A stretch of DNA of 64,000 nt from an uncultured Bacteroides sp. (GCA_944322345.1 CALUOO010000008.1:62001-126000); one strand, 5' to 3'; numbered from the stretch's first letter, positions 46,984 through 56,148 are shown. Numbers and translations are program-made. The notes: generated by a model not told the origin, from the sequence alone.

Positions 46984-48333
46984 TTGGACTCAGATGGTTA
47001 TTTAGGCCTGTTGGCCGATATTTTTAACGGAATTACCGTAAACACTCCTTCTATTTCTTCGATTATCGCCATTTCGCTGGCTGCTGTTCTTCTGCTGGCT
47101 TCCGGATTTGCTTCGGCATCGGAAATTGCTTTCTTTTCTCTTTCTCCGTCGGACTTGAATGATATTGAGGAGCGCAATCATCCTTCGGACGAGAAAATCA
47201 GTATGCTTCTGAAAGATTCAGAGCGCTTGCTGGCTACGATACTGATCACGAACAACTTTGTCAATGTGACCATTATCATGCTGTGCAACTTCTTCTTCAT
47301 GAACGTTTTTGTATTTCATTCTCCCATAGCGGAATTTTTGGTACTGACGGTCATTCTGACGTTTCTGCTGCTGCTTTTCGGCGAGATTATGCCTAAAGTA
47401 TATTCTACGCAGAAGCCTTTGCCTTTCTGCCGTTTTTCTGCACCGGGAATTTTTGTACTGGAGAAAATCTTCCGTCCGATTGCCTCGGTACTGGTGCATT
47501 CTACAGCGTTTCTGAACAAGTATTTTGCCAAGCGGAAGGGACATCATATCTCTGTAGACGAGCTGTCGCACGCACTGGAACTGACGGACAAGGCAGAGAT
47601 TTCGGAAGAAAACAACATACTGGAAGGCATCATCCGTTTCGGGGGTGAGACGGCGAAGGAGGTGATGACCTCGCGGCTGGATATGGTGGATCTGGACATC
47701 CGTACCCCGTTCAGGGAAGTCATGCGCTGTATCATCGAAAATGCTTACTCGCGTATTCCGGTCTATTCGGAATCGAGGGACAACATCAAAGGAATATTGT
47801 ATATCAAGGATCTGCTGCCTCACCTCGACAAGGGGGACAATTTCCGCTGGCAATCGCTCATCCGCCCTGCCTATTTTGTGCCCGAGACGAAGATGATTGA
47901 CGATCTGCTGCGTGATTTCCAGACGAACAAGATACATATCGCCATCGTGGTGGACGAGTTTGGCGGAACCTCCGGACTGGTGACGATGGAGGATATCATC
48001 GAGGAGATTGTAGGCGAGATTCACGACGAATATGACGACGAGGAACGGACTTATGCCGTGCTGAACGACCATACGTGGGTGTTCGAGGCGAAAACGCTGC
48101 TGACTGACTTCTATAAAGTGACGAAAGTGGACGAGGATGAGTTCGACCGCGTGGCAGGCGATGCCGACACGCTTGCCGGCCTGCTGCTGGAGCTGAAGGG
48201 AGAATTTCCCGAGCTTCATGAGAAGGTGACGTTCGGGCGTTACGAATTCGAGGTGCTCGAGCTGGACAAACGCCGTATCCTGAAAGTGAAGTTTACCATC
48301 AATCCCGAGCCGGCTGAGGAGGTGAAGGAATAA
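46984..48333 (+). CDS. gldE: GldE-like CNNM/CorC-type membrane protein with CBS domains
   Basis: 449 residues, apparently from a TTG start (MDSDGY), which fits the usual N-terminus of GldE-type proteins; no ATG is near. DUF21/CNNM membrane domain ~1-190 (ASASEIAFFSLSPSDLN), paired CBS domains ~210-330 (VMTSRLDMVDLD, VVDEFGGTSGLVTMEDIIEEIVGE) and a C-terminal CorC/HlyC transporter-associated domain. In gliding relatives it supports motility; here a role in metal transport or lipoprotein handling is more likely (inference). Confidence 0.9.
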   Translation: MDSDGYLGLLADIFNGITVNTPSISSIIAISLAAVLLLASGFASASEIAFFSLSPSDLNDIEERNHPSDEKISMLLKDSERLLATILITNNFVNVTIIMLCNFFFMNVFVFHSPIAEFLVLTVILTFLLLLFGEIMPKVYSTQKPLPFCRFSAPGIFVLEKIFRPIASVLVHSTAFLNKYFAKRKGHHISVDELSHALELTDKAEISEENNILEGIIRFGGETAKEVMTSRLDMVDLDIRTPFREVMRCIIENAYSRIPVYSESRDNIKGILYIKDLLPHLDKGDNFRWQSLIRPAYFVPETKMIDDLLRDFQTNKIHIAIVVDEFGGTSGLVTMEDIIEEIVGEIHDEYDDEERTYAVLNDHTWVFEAKTLLTDFYKVTKVDEDEFDRVAGDADTLAGLLLELKGEFPELHEKVTFGRYEFEVLELDKRRILKVKFTINPEPAEEVKE

Positions 48334-48336
48334 CGG

Positions 48337-48969
48337 ATGGCACTGTTCTGGCAACATAACGGTGAGGCGTTCCGGCTTGCCGTCTGGCAGGCAGACGAGA
48401 CGGAGGAGGAGCTTCTGGCGCATTTCTCCCCATCCTTGCGGGCAGAATATGAGTGTGAAGCCCGGCGTTTCGCCATGCTCCACCGCCGTATGGAATGGCT
48501 TGCGGTGCGCGCACTGCTGGCAAAGATGGTGGGCGAGGAGCGCAGAATCTGTTACGAGCCGTCCGGCAAACCGTTTCTCGACGACCGCTCGCAGGCCATC
48601 AGCATCTCACATACGAAAGGATACGTTGCCCTTGCGCTCTACAACGGGGCAGCCGTCGGCATCGACATCGAGCAGTACGGGCAGCGCGTACACCGTGTGG
48701 CAAGCCGTTTCCTGCATCCCGACGAACAGGTGGCTCCTTATCGGGACGACCGGACATGGGGGCTGCTGCTACACTGGTCGGCAAAAGAATCGGTCTACAA
48801 ATGTATGGAGCATCCCGATGCCGACCTGCGGCGACTGTGCGCGCAGCCATTTGTGCCGCGTGCGGCGGGAAGTTTCCGCATGCAGTCGGCAGCGACAGAG
48901 CCCATACAGTGGTTTGATGTAAACTACCGGATTGCCGAGGATTTTGTGCTGACATGGACAACGCGCTGA
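48337..48969 (+). CDS. 4'-phosphopantetheinyl transferase
   Basis: 210 residues. Sfp/AcpT-type signatures: SISHTKGYVALAL near residue 88, VGIDIEQ near 106 (Mg2+ ligands) and HWSAKESVYKCM near 146. It activates carrier proteins by adding the CoA-derived arm. It starts 3 bases after the gldE stop, so it is translationally coupled. Confidence 0.92.
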   Translation: MALFWQHNGEAFRLAVWQADETEEELLAHFSPSLRAEYECEARRFAMLHRRMEWLAVRALLAKMVGEERRICYEPSGKPFLDDRSQAISISHTKGYVALALYNGAAVGIDIEQYGQRVHRVASRFLHPDEQVAPYRDDRTWGLLLHWSAKESVYKCMEHPDADLRRLCAQPFVPRAAGSFRMQSAATEPIQWFDVNYRIAEDFVLTWTTR

Positions 48970-49038
48970 CGAAACCTCTTCTTTTTCTTCTTATTTAACT
49001 TTTCAGAGAAATTTGATTTAAATCTTTAATTTTTTTTG

Positions 49039-49046
49039 TATATTTG
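49039..49046 (+). promoter_or_regulatory. -7 promoter box upstream of the 40-base repeat array
   Basis: TATATTTG. With a start near 49053 the array at 49069 would be in the leader of the gene at 49338. A TTTG lies 23 bases upstream, slightly far. Confidence 0.45.
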
Positions 49047-49068
49047 TTGCTGTAGCGGAAACGGAGGC

Positions 49069-49268
49069 CTGCAATTTGTTCCCGACGTTGCGCGGACGCT
49101 TTTGCAGTCTGCAATTTGTTCCCGACGCTGCGCGGACGTTTTTGCAGTCTGCAATTTGTTCCCGACGCTGCGCGGACGTTTTTGCAGTCTACAATTTGTT
49201 CCCGACACTGCGTGGACGTTTTTGCAGTCTACAATTTGTCCCCGACACAGCGCGGACATCTTTGCAGA
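49069..49268. repeat. Array of 40-base repeats (type C)
   Basis: Five units start at 49069, 49109, 49149, 49189 and 49229 in exact 40-base register: CTGCAATTTGTTCCCGACGC then TGCGCGGACGTTTTTGCAGT, with few changes. Unit junctions form the palindrome TTGCAG-T-CTGCAA. The reverse complement (GGGAACAAATTGCAGACTGC then AAAAACGTCC) aligns with the arrays at 30421 and 61211 in the same register. Not coding: the frame shifts every unit. The rest of the gap from 48970 to 49337 is AT-rich and holds only promoter-like sequence. Confidence 0.95.
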
Positions 49269-49337
49269 ATAAAGCTTCCCTTTTTCGTTATATGGATAAG
49301 TTAATAAATATTTGTTGTACTTTTAAATCGACAACCA

Positions 49338-50183
49338 ATGAAAGAGATCCTTTATGATTTGTCTCGTGCAAGAGCTCGCAATGCCCAGCACGTACAGTTT
49401 GCCACCGACGTTGTGGCAGCTATCTCTCAGGAAGTAGCCGAAGCACGTGGCTTTGCTTCCCAGTATGCAACTTTTACAAAAGCCGTAGCCAACGAACAGC
49501 AATGTTTCCAGCCTAACAAGGGCTATCTGGAGACATCAGAGATTGTGGCGGCCGATACAGCGCGCGACCGTTTGTTCTATTTTTACAAACAAGTAGTGCA
49601 GGCGTATGCCGATTACCACCCCGATTCTGCAAAACAGAAAGCAGGAGAAGCACTTACTTTTGTATTCCGAGAACTCGGTAGCCGTGTGGCAGAGATGGAT
49701 TACGCCTCCGAAACCGCATTGCTGACCGATCTTGTGGAGCGTCTGCGCCAATCGTCCAATGCTTCGGCATTGGCAGCCATCGGAATGGAAGATGCGGCCG
49801 ACGACCTTGAGGCGGCAAACGAAGCGTTCAACACCATCTACCTGAAACGTTCAGCCGAAGAACTCAACCGTGCGCAGGCTTGGAAAATGAAGGACTTGCG
49901 CCGTGTGACGGACGATGCCTTCAATGAACTGGCAAAAACAATCAATGCCCTGTATGCCGTGAACGAACTGGTGACGGAGGATGAAGAAGCGCGTGCGGCA
50001 CTTGCAAAAGTGATAGACGACGTGAATGCCATCGTAGTCCGCCTGAAAAAGACCATCGGAGGAACTGCCGGCGTGAAACCCGGAGGCGACAGCACCGGTG
50101 GAAGCGACGACGGCGAGGCACCCGATCCCGTTATTCCGGGTGGGGGAGACGGTGAAGGCGAATCGCCCGACCCGATTGTCTGA
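49338..50183 (+). CDS. Helical protein of unknown function with ESPDPIV tail (possibly DUF6261)
   Basis: 281 residues. Residues ~1-235 are predicted almost entirely helical, with many Ala, Glu and Arg, and no signal peptide. I recall similar Bacteroides proteins under DUF6261, but the assignment is uncertain. Residues ~238-281 are a Gly/Asp-rich linker with two related motifs, EAPDPVI and a terminal ESPDPIV. The same tail ends the HU-like protein at 37649. It lies behind an array of 40-base repeats and before a strong terminator. No function is proposed. Confidence 0.75.
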   Translation: MKEILYDLSRARARNAQHVQFATDVVAAISQEVAEARGFASQYATFTKAVANEQQCFQPNKGYLETSEIVAADTARDRLFYFYKQVVQAYADYHPDSAKQKAGEALTFVFRELGSRVAEMDYASETALLTDLVERLRQSSNASALAAIGMEDAADDLEAANEAFNTIYLKRSAEELNRAQAWKMKDLRRVTDDAFNELAKTINALYAVNELVTEDEEARAALAKVIDDVNAIVVRLKKTIGGTAGVKPGGDSTGGSDDGEAPDPVIPGGGDGEGESPDPIV

Positions 50184-50207
50184 GAGAAATGAACCTCTGA
50201 AAATGAA

Positions 50208-50252
50208 GAATGAAGAGCCGGGCTGCACAACGCAGCCCACAGCTCTTCATTC
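50208..50252. terminator. Bidirectional terminator
   Basis: GAATGAAGAGC (50208-50218) pairs with GCTCTTCATTC (50242-50252), with inner GGCTGC/GCAGCC. Between the convergent helical-protein gene and the B12 operon. Confidence 0.88.
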
Positions 50253-50306
50253 TTTCTGTTTTTATGGAATGGAGAGGGCGAAACAATGACACACCCTCAT
50301 AAAAGA

Positions 50307-51611
50307 TTATTCAAACAGAATCATCGACGGGAACCAATATTCGCCCGTATAGTCCAGTTTTGCTTTCTGTTCGCCGCTTACACCGTCGGTGACATAGATA
50401 TAAGTGTTCAGATAATGTGTTCCCCATCCGTCTTCTGTGTAAGCAAGATAAACGTCACCGTTACGTGGATCTACCTGCACGCAACTTCCATAGATAGAAT
50501 AGTCTTTGGGAGCAGTAAAAAACAGAGTTGCTTCGCCCGTCATAGTATCATATTTGTAAATGTCTGTTGCGCTGAAGCTAGGCGCATTGGCAATGTAAAG
50601 TACGTTTTCCGAAACAGAGGCTTGCAGAGAAGTAAGCTTATAAGCATATCTGTCGTTAAATACTTTTAGTCCGTCGGGCAACTCCACTTCTTTGCTTTCC
50701 AGCGTTTCTATATCAATTTTAATTAGCTTTGTGCCGTTGGCAGCCCACAGTGTTCCATCCAATGTACGGGCAAATCCGGTAACAGCTTGATGGGGTAGTT
50801 CTTTTTCAAAGGCCATTGTCTCGGCGTTGTAAACTTTGATAGTATTACCGTCAAGGATAAACAGGTAGTTTCCTTCGTGGCAGATGTCCTTGCTGTTTGA
50901 TGTATTGTCCAGTTTTTCTCCTAACGTCATGCTAACAGGATTCACTTTGTAGGCTCCGGTGGTTGTAGTCAAGATGGCTTCTGTATCGTTGAGTATACAG
51001 AAATTGTTGGCTTTTCCGCTACCTAGTTCAATAGTTCCGATAGTGGCATATCCGTTCAACGCTATTTTGGTCAACTGCGGTTGGTCTTTGCAGACAATGT
51101 ACATATAGGTTCCATCTGTCCGTGCTATAGTTCCTGTGTTTCCCAATCCTTCAATAATTCTATATTGCCATGCTTCTCCGTCATACCTATTGATGGAAGC
51201 AGGGCTTGTTCCAAGCTGCCCTTCATTAATGACGTAGAACATTGGCTTTACAACCTTGATTGTAATGCTTTTTGTCACTTCCGTAGCAGCATTATTTTCT
51301 TCTCTGACTGTCAGCGTCACTGTGTAGTTGCCTGCAGTTTCTGACTTGAACGTATAGCTGCTTTCCGTCGAAACTTCTCCTCCGTTGATAGCCCATGCGT
51401 AGCTGATATTCGCTTTGGCATTTACCAATTCTGCTTTCAACTCTATTGTTTGATCGGTTACGACAGTCACTCCGTTGTCTGCTCCCAATCCGGCGATTTC
51501 CATTTTCTCTCCTTGTGGTTCGTCGTCTTCACTACAAGATGCTACAAAAACCGGCAGTGCCAGCAATGCCAGCAGATAGAGCTGGCTGAGTAAATGTTTC
51601 ATTTTTTTCAT
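50307..51611 (-). CDS. Surface beta-propeller lipoprotein with Ig/PKD-like domain (DUF5074), B12 locus
   Basis: 434 residues. Lipoprotein signal with Cys in FVASCSEDDEP near residue 26; the acidic stretch after the Cys is typical for Bacteroides surface export. Residues ~40-122 form a PKD-like Ig domain (SYAWAINGGEV, AGNYTVTLTV). The rest is a YncE-like seven-blade propeller of the DUF5074 kind (MFYVINEGQLGTSPASINRYD). DUF5074 propellers include BtuG, which binds vitamin B12 on the cell surface. It is the third gene of the B12 operon. Residues 43 bases apart from its neighbour suggest cotranscription. Confidence 0.82.
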   Translation of the reverse strand: MKKMKHLLSQLYLLALLALPVFVASCSEDDEPQGEKMEIAGLGADNGVTVVTDQTIELKAELVNAKANISYAWAINGGEVSTESSYTFKSETAGNYTVTLTVREENNAATEVTKSITIKVVKPMFYVINEGQLGTSPASINRYDGEAWQYRIIEGLGNTGTIARTDGTYMYIVCKDQPQLTKIALNGYATIGTIELGSGKANNFCILNDTEAILTTTTGAYKVNPVSMTLGEKLDNTSNSKDICHEGNYLFILDGNTIKVYNAETMAFEKELPHQAVTGFARTLDGTLWAANGTKLIKIDIETLESKEVELPDGLKVFNDRYAYKLTSLQASVSENVLYIANAPSFSATDIYKYDTMTGEATLFFTAPKDYSIYGSCVQVDPRNGDVYLAYTEDGWGTHYLNTYIYVTDGVSGEQKAKLDYTGEYWFPSMILFE

Positions 51612-51654
51612 ATTACAATTTATTAAATTGGTGAATAATTCTTATTTCAGTTCT

Positions 51655-53661
51655 CTATTCTTCATAATGAAGGTCTTTTATCGACTGTATTTCGGTTGAA
51701 CTTTCTCCCATCCATCCGCAGTTCTGATTGACGGCTGTGTAGATCCGTACAAAGTCGATTCCGTCCAGTGCAACAGGCATTCCGTTTTTATCTACCGCCC
51801 AATCTATGTTAAGCTTACTCTGCTCGGCTGTATTTGGATGATTGTCGGCATATCCCCACGCATAGCAGTAGCCAACCCAATGTTCGGGCATTCCTTCCTG
51901 CGGTTCGTTGACAGCATTGTCTTTCAGCCGGCTCCCCCAGAAGGTGATCTGATCTTCTTCAATCCACTGCGGATAGTAGGAATTCTTTGTGTAGAAATCG
52001 TTACGGTAGACGTAACCTTCATTCCCTTGATTGTCCGTCCATCGGACGTTCTCCAAAGGAGACGACGGACGATAGTAAGTGACCGAATAGTCGCGAATAG
52101 TGGCAAGAGAGTTGTACTCGCTTCCGGCAAGTTCATACCATTCGTCATCCGGCAAGCCATTGCCATTCTCATCTTTAGATACGAGGACAATACCGGGCTC
52201 GGAACTTCCGCCAAGACGTCCTTCAGCTGTTCCCAAAGCATCGTAGTAGGCATTGCCACATATTTGCAAGTCATATTCTCCCGGAATATTCGGCACGGTA
52301 TGGTCGAATCCAACGGTAATATATCCTCCGTAAGCTCCAAGACTGATGAGACATAAATCAGGATTCTGCAGTAGCTCTTCTGCATATTGCCGCACTTCTT
52401 CTGCAGTGTAATTCTCCTTATAAGCAGTAGTGGCTGTATTCATAAATTGACTGGGAGCAGGCATGTATTCCCACACTTTGTTGGCAAACGCCGATGGCGA
52501 TTCCGGGCCGGTTCCTCCTTCGCCGGATTCTCCTGCAGATGCCTGGTTGCTGAATACTACAGTATTGGGATTCAGTCCGATACGATTCAGACGAAATTGC
52601 AATTGTCCGTTCTGGTTAAAGCAGAGTACATCCCCGGTTACGGTATAATTGTATGCTTCTGTGATGTATATATTCCCGCTGTAAGGATTGATGTCGATAC
52701 CGTATGGTGTGTTGATTTGTGTCCTGTCTGTGATGAAATTTTCACGTATAGTTTCTCCAGTCTTCAAATTAAACACCTTGATAGAAGCATCCTCTGTCTG
52801 ATAATTATAGTTATATAGATAAGCGATATTCCCACTGATAGCGAAATTCATTACTTTTTCGTCAAATGTTTGTGTCACCTCATCTGTCTGGCTGTCTATT
52901 TCCATCAGATGAAAATCTCCCTGTGAAATATCTTCTCCGTGGGTCGCTACATATACTTTTCCGTCGTTCCCGGGAAGAATACAACCCGGATTGGCTCCAA
53001 CGATGATTTTCTTGATCTCGGTGAATGAGACGAGATCGATGACAGATATGGTTCGATCCACACCTAATCCTGCTGCAAAATCAAGTCCACCCGAATTAGA
53101 GACATACAATTTTTCATTTTGTATGCAAAGATCTTCCGGATTCCTTCCGGCTTGTGCAAAGGCTTCTATTTGTAGCGAGGTAGTATCGATGCGTGCCACT
53201 GTTCCGTCGTAAGAACACACATATGCTTTATTCTGGTGGAAAGCAATATGACGAGGCTGTCGTGAGCTTCCATTTTCGGTCAGCATCGGAATCTGTCTGA
53301 TTACATTTCCTGTATAAAAATCGATGACTTCTACTGTGCTTGAAACATTGACTACAATATAAAGTTTACTTCCATAAATAGCCATATCATTGGCTGTATC
53401 TCCCAATCCACGCTTGTTGATTCCAAGAAAATAATTTTTATCTAATTGCCCATTTTTAAAAGAATATCGCGCCAATGAACTGTTGTTCAAGTTGAACAAT
53501 CCTTCACTAAGGATATACAATTCTGAAGTTCCGGTTTCATTGAGATTTCCTCCATTTATTATGGGTTGGCTTGGTTGGTCTTCAAGATCGTCGCAGGCAC
53601 TTAACAAAGCACATGCAATATATATCCATATTCGGAACAGTTTTGAGAAATTAGTTTTCAT
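51655..53661 (-). CDS. BtuG-like beta-propeller fused to a C-terminal cell-surface domain, lipoprotein
   Basis: 668 residues from MKTNFSK, which begins 16 bases after the btuB stop; an ATG at 53760 lies inside btuB. Lipoprotein signal with Cys in LLSACDD near residue 22. Residues ~45-390 are a YncE/BtuG-like propeller (ELYILSEGLFNLNNSSLARY, HIAFHQNKAYVCSYDGTVARID, PYGIDINPYSGNIYITEA). After a Gly/Ser linker, ~410-668 form a second domain (WEYMPAPSQFMNT, DENGNGLPDDEWYELAGSEY, DWAVDKNGMPVALDGIDFVRIYT). It probably captures B12 at the surface and passes it to BtuB. Confidence 0.85.
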   Translation of the reverse strand: MKTNFSKLFRIWIYIACALLSACDDLEDQPSQPIINGGNLNETGTSELYILSEGLFNLNNSSLARYSFKNGQLDKNYFLGINKRGLGDTANDMAIYGSKLYIVVNVSSTVEVIDFYTGNVIRQIPMLTENGSSRQPRHIAFHQNKAYVCSYDGTVARIDTTSLQIEAFAQAGRNPEDLCIQNEKLYVSNSGGLDFAAGLGVDRTISVIDLVSFTEIKKIIVGANPGCILPGNDGKVYVATHGEDISQGDFHLMEIDSQTDEVTQTFDEKVMNFAISGNIAYLYNYNYQTEDASIKVFNLKTGETIRENFITDRTQINTPYGIDINPYSGNIYITEAYNYTVTGDVLCFNQNGQLQFRLNRIGLNPNTVVFSNQASAGESGEGGTGPESPSAFANKVWEYMPAPSQFMNTATTAYKENYTAEEVRQYAEELLQNPDLCLISLGAYGGYITVGFDHTVPNIPGEYDLQICGNAYYDALGTAEGRLGGSSEPGIVLVSKDENGNGLPDDEWYELAGSEYNSLATIRDYSVTYYRPSSPLENVRWTDNQGNEGYVYRNDFYTKNSYYPQWIEEDQITFWGSRLKDNAVNEPQEGMPEHWVGYCYAWGYADNHPNTAEQSKLNIDWAVDKNGMPVALDGIDFVRIYTAVNQNCGWMGESSTEIQSIKDLHYEE

Positions 53662-53677
53662 TCTTTTCTTTGTTTGA

Positions 53678-55729
53678 TTAATATTTAATGCCGATAGTGG
53701 CCCTGAACGAACGCCCCGGCATAGGGAAGTTTTTGACCAGCTCATAATTTTTGCCAGCAATGTTCAGCATTTCTATGCCGACAGAATATGACAGTTTTCG
53801 TATGGCAAACTCACGGCGAAGTGAAATACTGTGGTCACTATATCCATCAAGACGGTTTTCTGCGATATTTTCTCCTTGTGCATATCTTTTTCCTGAAAAC
53901 AAAAATGAGTAGGAAATATCAATCCATGGGGTTTCTATTCCCATCTGCCCAGAACCGGACACACGTGGAGTATACGCAATCTGGTGTTTATAGGTTCTTC
54001 CGGTTTCTGTTGCTCTGTCAGGGTTAGTGACATCCAATGCCCGTTGATAGGTATAATTTCCTGAAATATTCAACCGCAATTTTTCTGCCGGTTGGATAGA
54101 AATATTTCCTGTAAAATCTATTCCTTTGATATCTACTTTCCCTAGATTGGTCATACTCCAAATAAACAGATTTTTGGTTGGTATGGCAATGATTTTATCT
54201 GTCACTTTATTGTAATAAGCATCTGCCGTCAATGAAATGTAAGGCAGAATCGGACAAATGTTTCTGCTGTATGTTATACCTATATTGTATTGCTGTGCTT
54301 GTTCCGGTTTCAATCGGATATTTCCAGTCTCTCCGTAATACAGGTCGTTGAAACTTGGCAGCCGGAAAATGTCCTTATAAAAGAATCGGATATAAAAATC
54401 TTCGTGCCCGATTGGTTTGAACGATGCGCTGACGTATGGAGTCAGTTTACGGTAGTTTCCTGCACTTTCTCCAGTTCTGGCATGTTCGTTGATGACAGTG
54501 GAAAGGATAGAGGCAGACAACGTTATCCAGCTGTTTGCATATTTCCCCGCAAATGCTGTGAGCCATGAATATCGTTCCGGTGAGGCAAACTGGTTTAGAT
54601 TAGCATTCATGGTGTTGATACTTCCATCTGTAGATAAAGAAAAAGACAGATTGTTCAACATTCTATAAAGTACAGAGGCTGAAAGATAATACTCCTGCTG
54701 ATAGTAGCTGTTATCTGTTTTTCCTGCAGTGTTTTTACTGTCAGGATCTAAATAACGCTGATAACTCCAATTCCATTTGGCAGAACTTTGAAAAACCCAT
54801 TTAGGATTAAATTCCTTTTTATATTGACTTTGTATAAATGAGTTTTTATCCCACAGTCGTTGCGATGAGAAATCATAATAATATGTTGTTGCATTGGGAA
54901 GCCCTCTGGATGACTGATAATAATAAGCTTTCAAACGCCACTGGTCTGTAGAAGAGAAAGAACCATATGTACTTATTTCTGTTCGAAAGTTTTGTACATC
55001 TGTATTCTTCCGTTTTTCTTTACTGGTCTTATCATCAGTTCTGTCTCCATAATACAGTGTAAATGGGTATTGGCCATCAGAAGACATCCATTCACTGTTG
55101 GCAGACAGACTCCAACGGGAATTAAGTCGTTGTTCCCATCGTATTGATGGATTGATTAATCCCCATGAACCAGTTTTGAATGCTGCGCTTAAATTGGTAT
55201 TTTTTTTCTCCTCAAAATGAGGAGTTATCGTTTGTATATTTAGTATGCCAGCAGCAGCAAAAAAACGTGCAGGTTGGAAAATATTGTCACTTTGTCCGTT
55301 ACTGAGCGACAGACGATCTATATTCTCCAAAGAAAAACGACCGATATCAATTTGTCCAGTCTGACAATCGGTTAAGGTTATACCATCATATCCTATTGCC
55401 GTATGCTGTGCACCTAAACTACGAATAGAGACAGTTTTAAGTCCTCCTATACCTCCATAGTCTTTAACTGTTACTCCAGCAAAATGTTTGACGGCATCAG
55501 AAAGTTGCAATGCTTGTAAATTCTTAAGTTTATCTTTCGATAATAATTGCAGCGGACTCGAGGAACGAATTTCACGTGTCTGATACAAATCAGATATTAT
55601 GATTTCCGGAATCCTGTAAATTTGTGCAGTATCAACTTTATGCTGCGCTGTAAGAGGATGCAAGCATAATTGACTTATAAAAATGAGTCCTAATCGTAAT
55701 ATACAGTTATGTAGTTTTAATCTTTTCAT
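53678..55729 (-). CDS. btuB: TonB-dependent vitamin B12 receptor, BtuB-like
   Basis: 683 residues with signal peptide (~1-29, ending LTAQ). Plug domain ~40-160 (LQALQLSDAVKHFAGVTVKDYGG, VSIRSLGAQHTAIGYDGITL), then a 22-strand barrel ending with FRATIGIKY (terminal aromatic). The gene sits directly behind a cobalamin riboswitch and before two BtuG-like lipoproteins, which identifies cobalamin or a related corrinoid as the substrate. First gene of the operon. Confidence 0.9.
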   Translation of the reverse strand: MKRLKLHNCILRLGLIFISQLCLHPLTAQHKVDTAQIYRIPEIIISDLYQTREIRSSSPLQLLSKDKLKNLQALQLSDAVKHFAGVTVKDYGGIGGLKTVSIRSLGAQHTAIGYDGITLTDCQTGQIDIGRFSLENIDRLSLSNGQSDNIFQPARFFAAAGILNIQTITPHFEEKKNTNLSAAFKTGSWGLINPSIRWEQRLNSRWSLSANSEWMSSDGQYPFTLYYGDRTDDKTSKEKRKNTDVQNFRTEISTYGSFSSTDQWRLKAYYYQSSRGLPNATTYYYDFSSQRLWDKNSFIQSQYKKEFNPKWVFQSSAKWNWSYQRYLDPDSKNTAGKTDNSYYQQEYYLSASVLYRMLNNLSFSLSTDGSINTMNANLNQFASPERYSWLTAFAGKYANSWITLSASILSTVINEHARTGESAGNYRKLTPYVSASFKPIGHEDFYIRFFYKDIFRLPSFNDLYYGETGNIRLKPEQAQQYNIGITYSRNICPILPYISLTADAYYNKVTDKIIAIPTKNLFIWSMTNLGKVDIKGIDFTGNISIQPAEKLRLNISGNYTYQRALDVTNPDRATETGRTYKHQIAYTPRVSGSGQMGIETPWIDISYSFLFSGKRYAQGENIAENRLDGYSDHSISLRREFAIRKLSYSVGIEMLNIAGKNYELVKNFPMPGRSFRATIGIKY

Positions 55730-55748
55730 TTTTTACTTTATGAATTAA

Positions 55749-55806
55749 GTGTCCGGGAGAAATCACTTCGACCGGACACCTGAAATAAACTTGGCAGAGT
55801 TTATTT
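55749..55806 (-). promoter_or_regulatory. Probable expression platform of the cobalamin riboswitch
   Basis: Two hairpins lie between the aptamer and btuB: AAATAAACT/AGTTTATTT (55783-55806) and GTGTCCGG/CCGGACAC (55749-55779). The second ends about 20 bases before the start codon and could mask the ribosome site. Which alternative the aptamer controls is not clear. Confidence 0.5.
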
Positions 55807-55912
55807 TGTACATACTTTCTCCGAATTATTAGGGGATGAATGAAATGATAGACAGAATGTCTGATTCATTAGATTCAGCGCTTTTTCCTCGAAAGCAGTG
55901 AAATTAGAAAAG

Positions 55913-56090
55913 CATGGCAGGTCTTCTGACTTATTCCCATTGTAAGCGCCTTCCCGGATTTGTCTCCAGTGGCTAGTAAAGAGGGGTTGCTTACAATTCT
56001 TTAAATGGAACTTACAGCAGCGGGACTGTTCAGGATTTTCACCTGATTCCCTTTTAATTGCTTCCTCGTATAATTAGAGGTTGCAAACCT
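55913..56090 (-). ncRNA. Cobalamin (adenosylcobalamin) riboswitch
   Basis: On the minus strand the conserved aptamer blocks occur in order: GGGAATCAGGTGAAAATCC, CAGTCCCGCTGCTGTAAG, the B12-box region GCCACTGGAGA, GGGAAGGCGCTTACAATG, and GGGAATAAGTCAGAAGACC followed by TGCC. These are the textbook consensus strings. It precedes btuB by about 185 bases and should shut the operon when cobalamin is plentiful. It fills most of the 419-base gap. Confidence 0.96.
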
Positions 56091-56099
56091 ATGCGGGGA

Positions 56100-56130
56100 C
56101 AAATATAGATAGTTTCTTTTTGTTGTGCAA
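56100..56130 (-). promoter_or_regulatory. Promoter of the riboswitch-btuB operon
   Basis: Minus strand TTG (56130-56128), 20 bases, TATATTTG (56107-56100); transcription starts just before the aptamer. Confidence 0.75.
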
Positions 56131-56148
56131 GAAAGAGTATAAAGTTTC

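Noticed and set aside
47218-48483. 421-codon antisense frame across gldE
   Set aside because: gldE and the following transferase have clear family motifs on the plus strand; the antisense product is His/Arg-rich without domains.
49026-49357. Overlapping repetitive reading frames in the array at 49069
   Set aside because: Same reason: repeat-generated frames with no coding signature.
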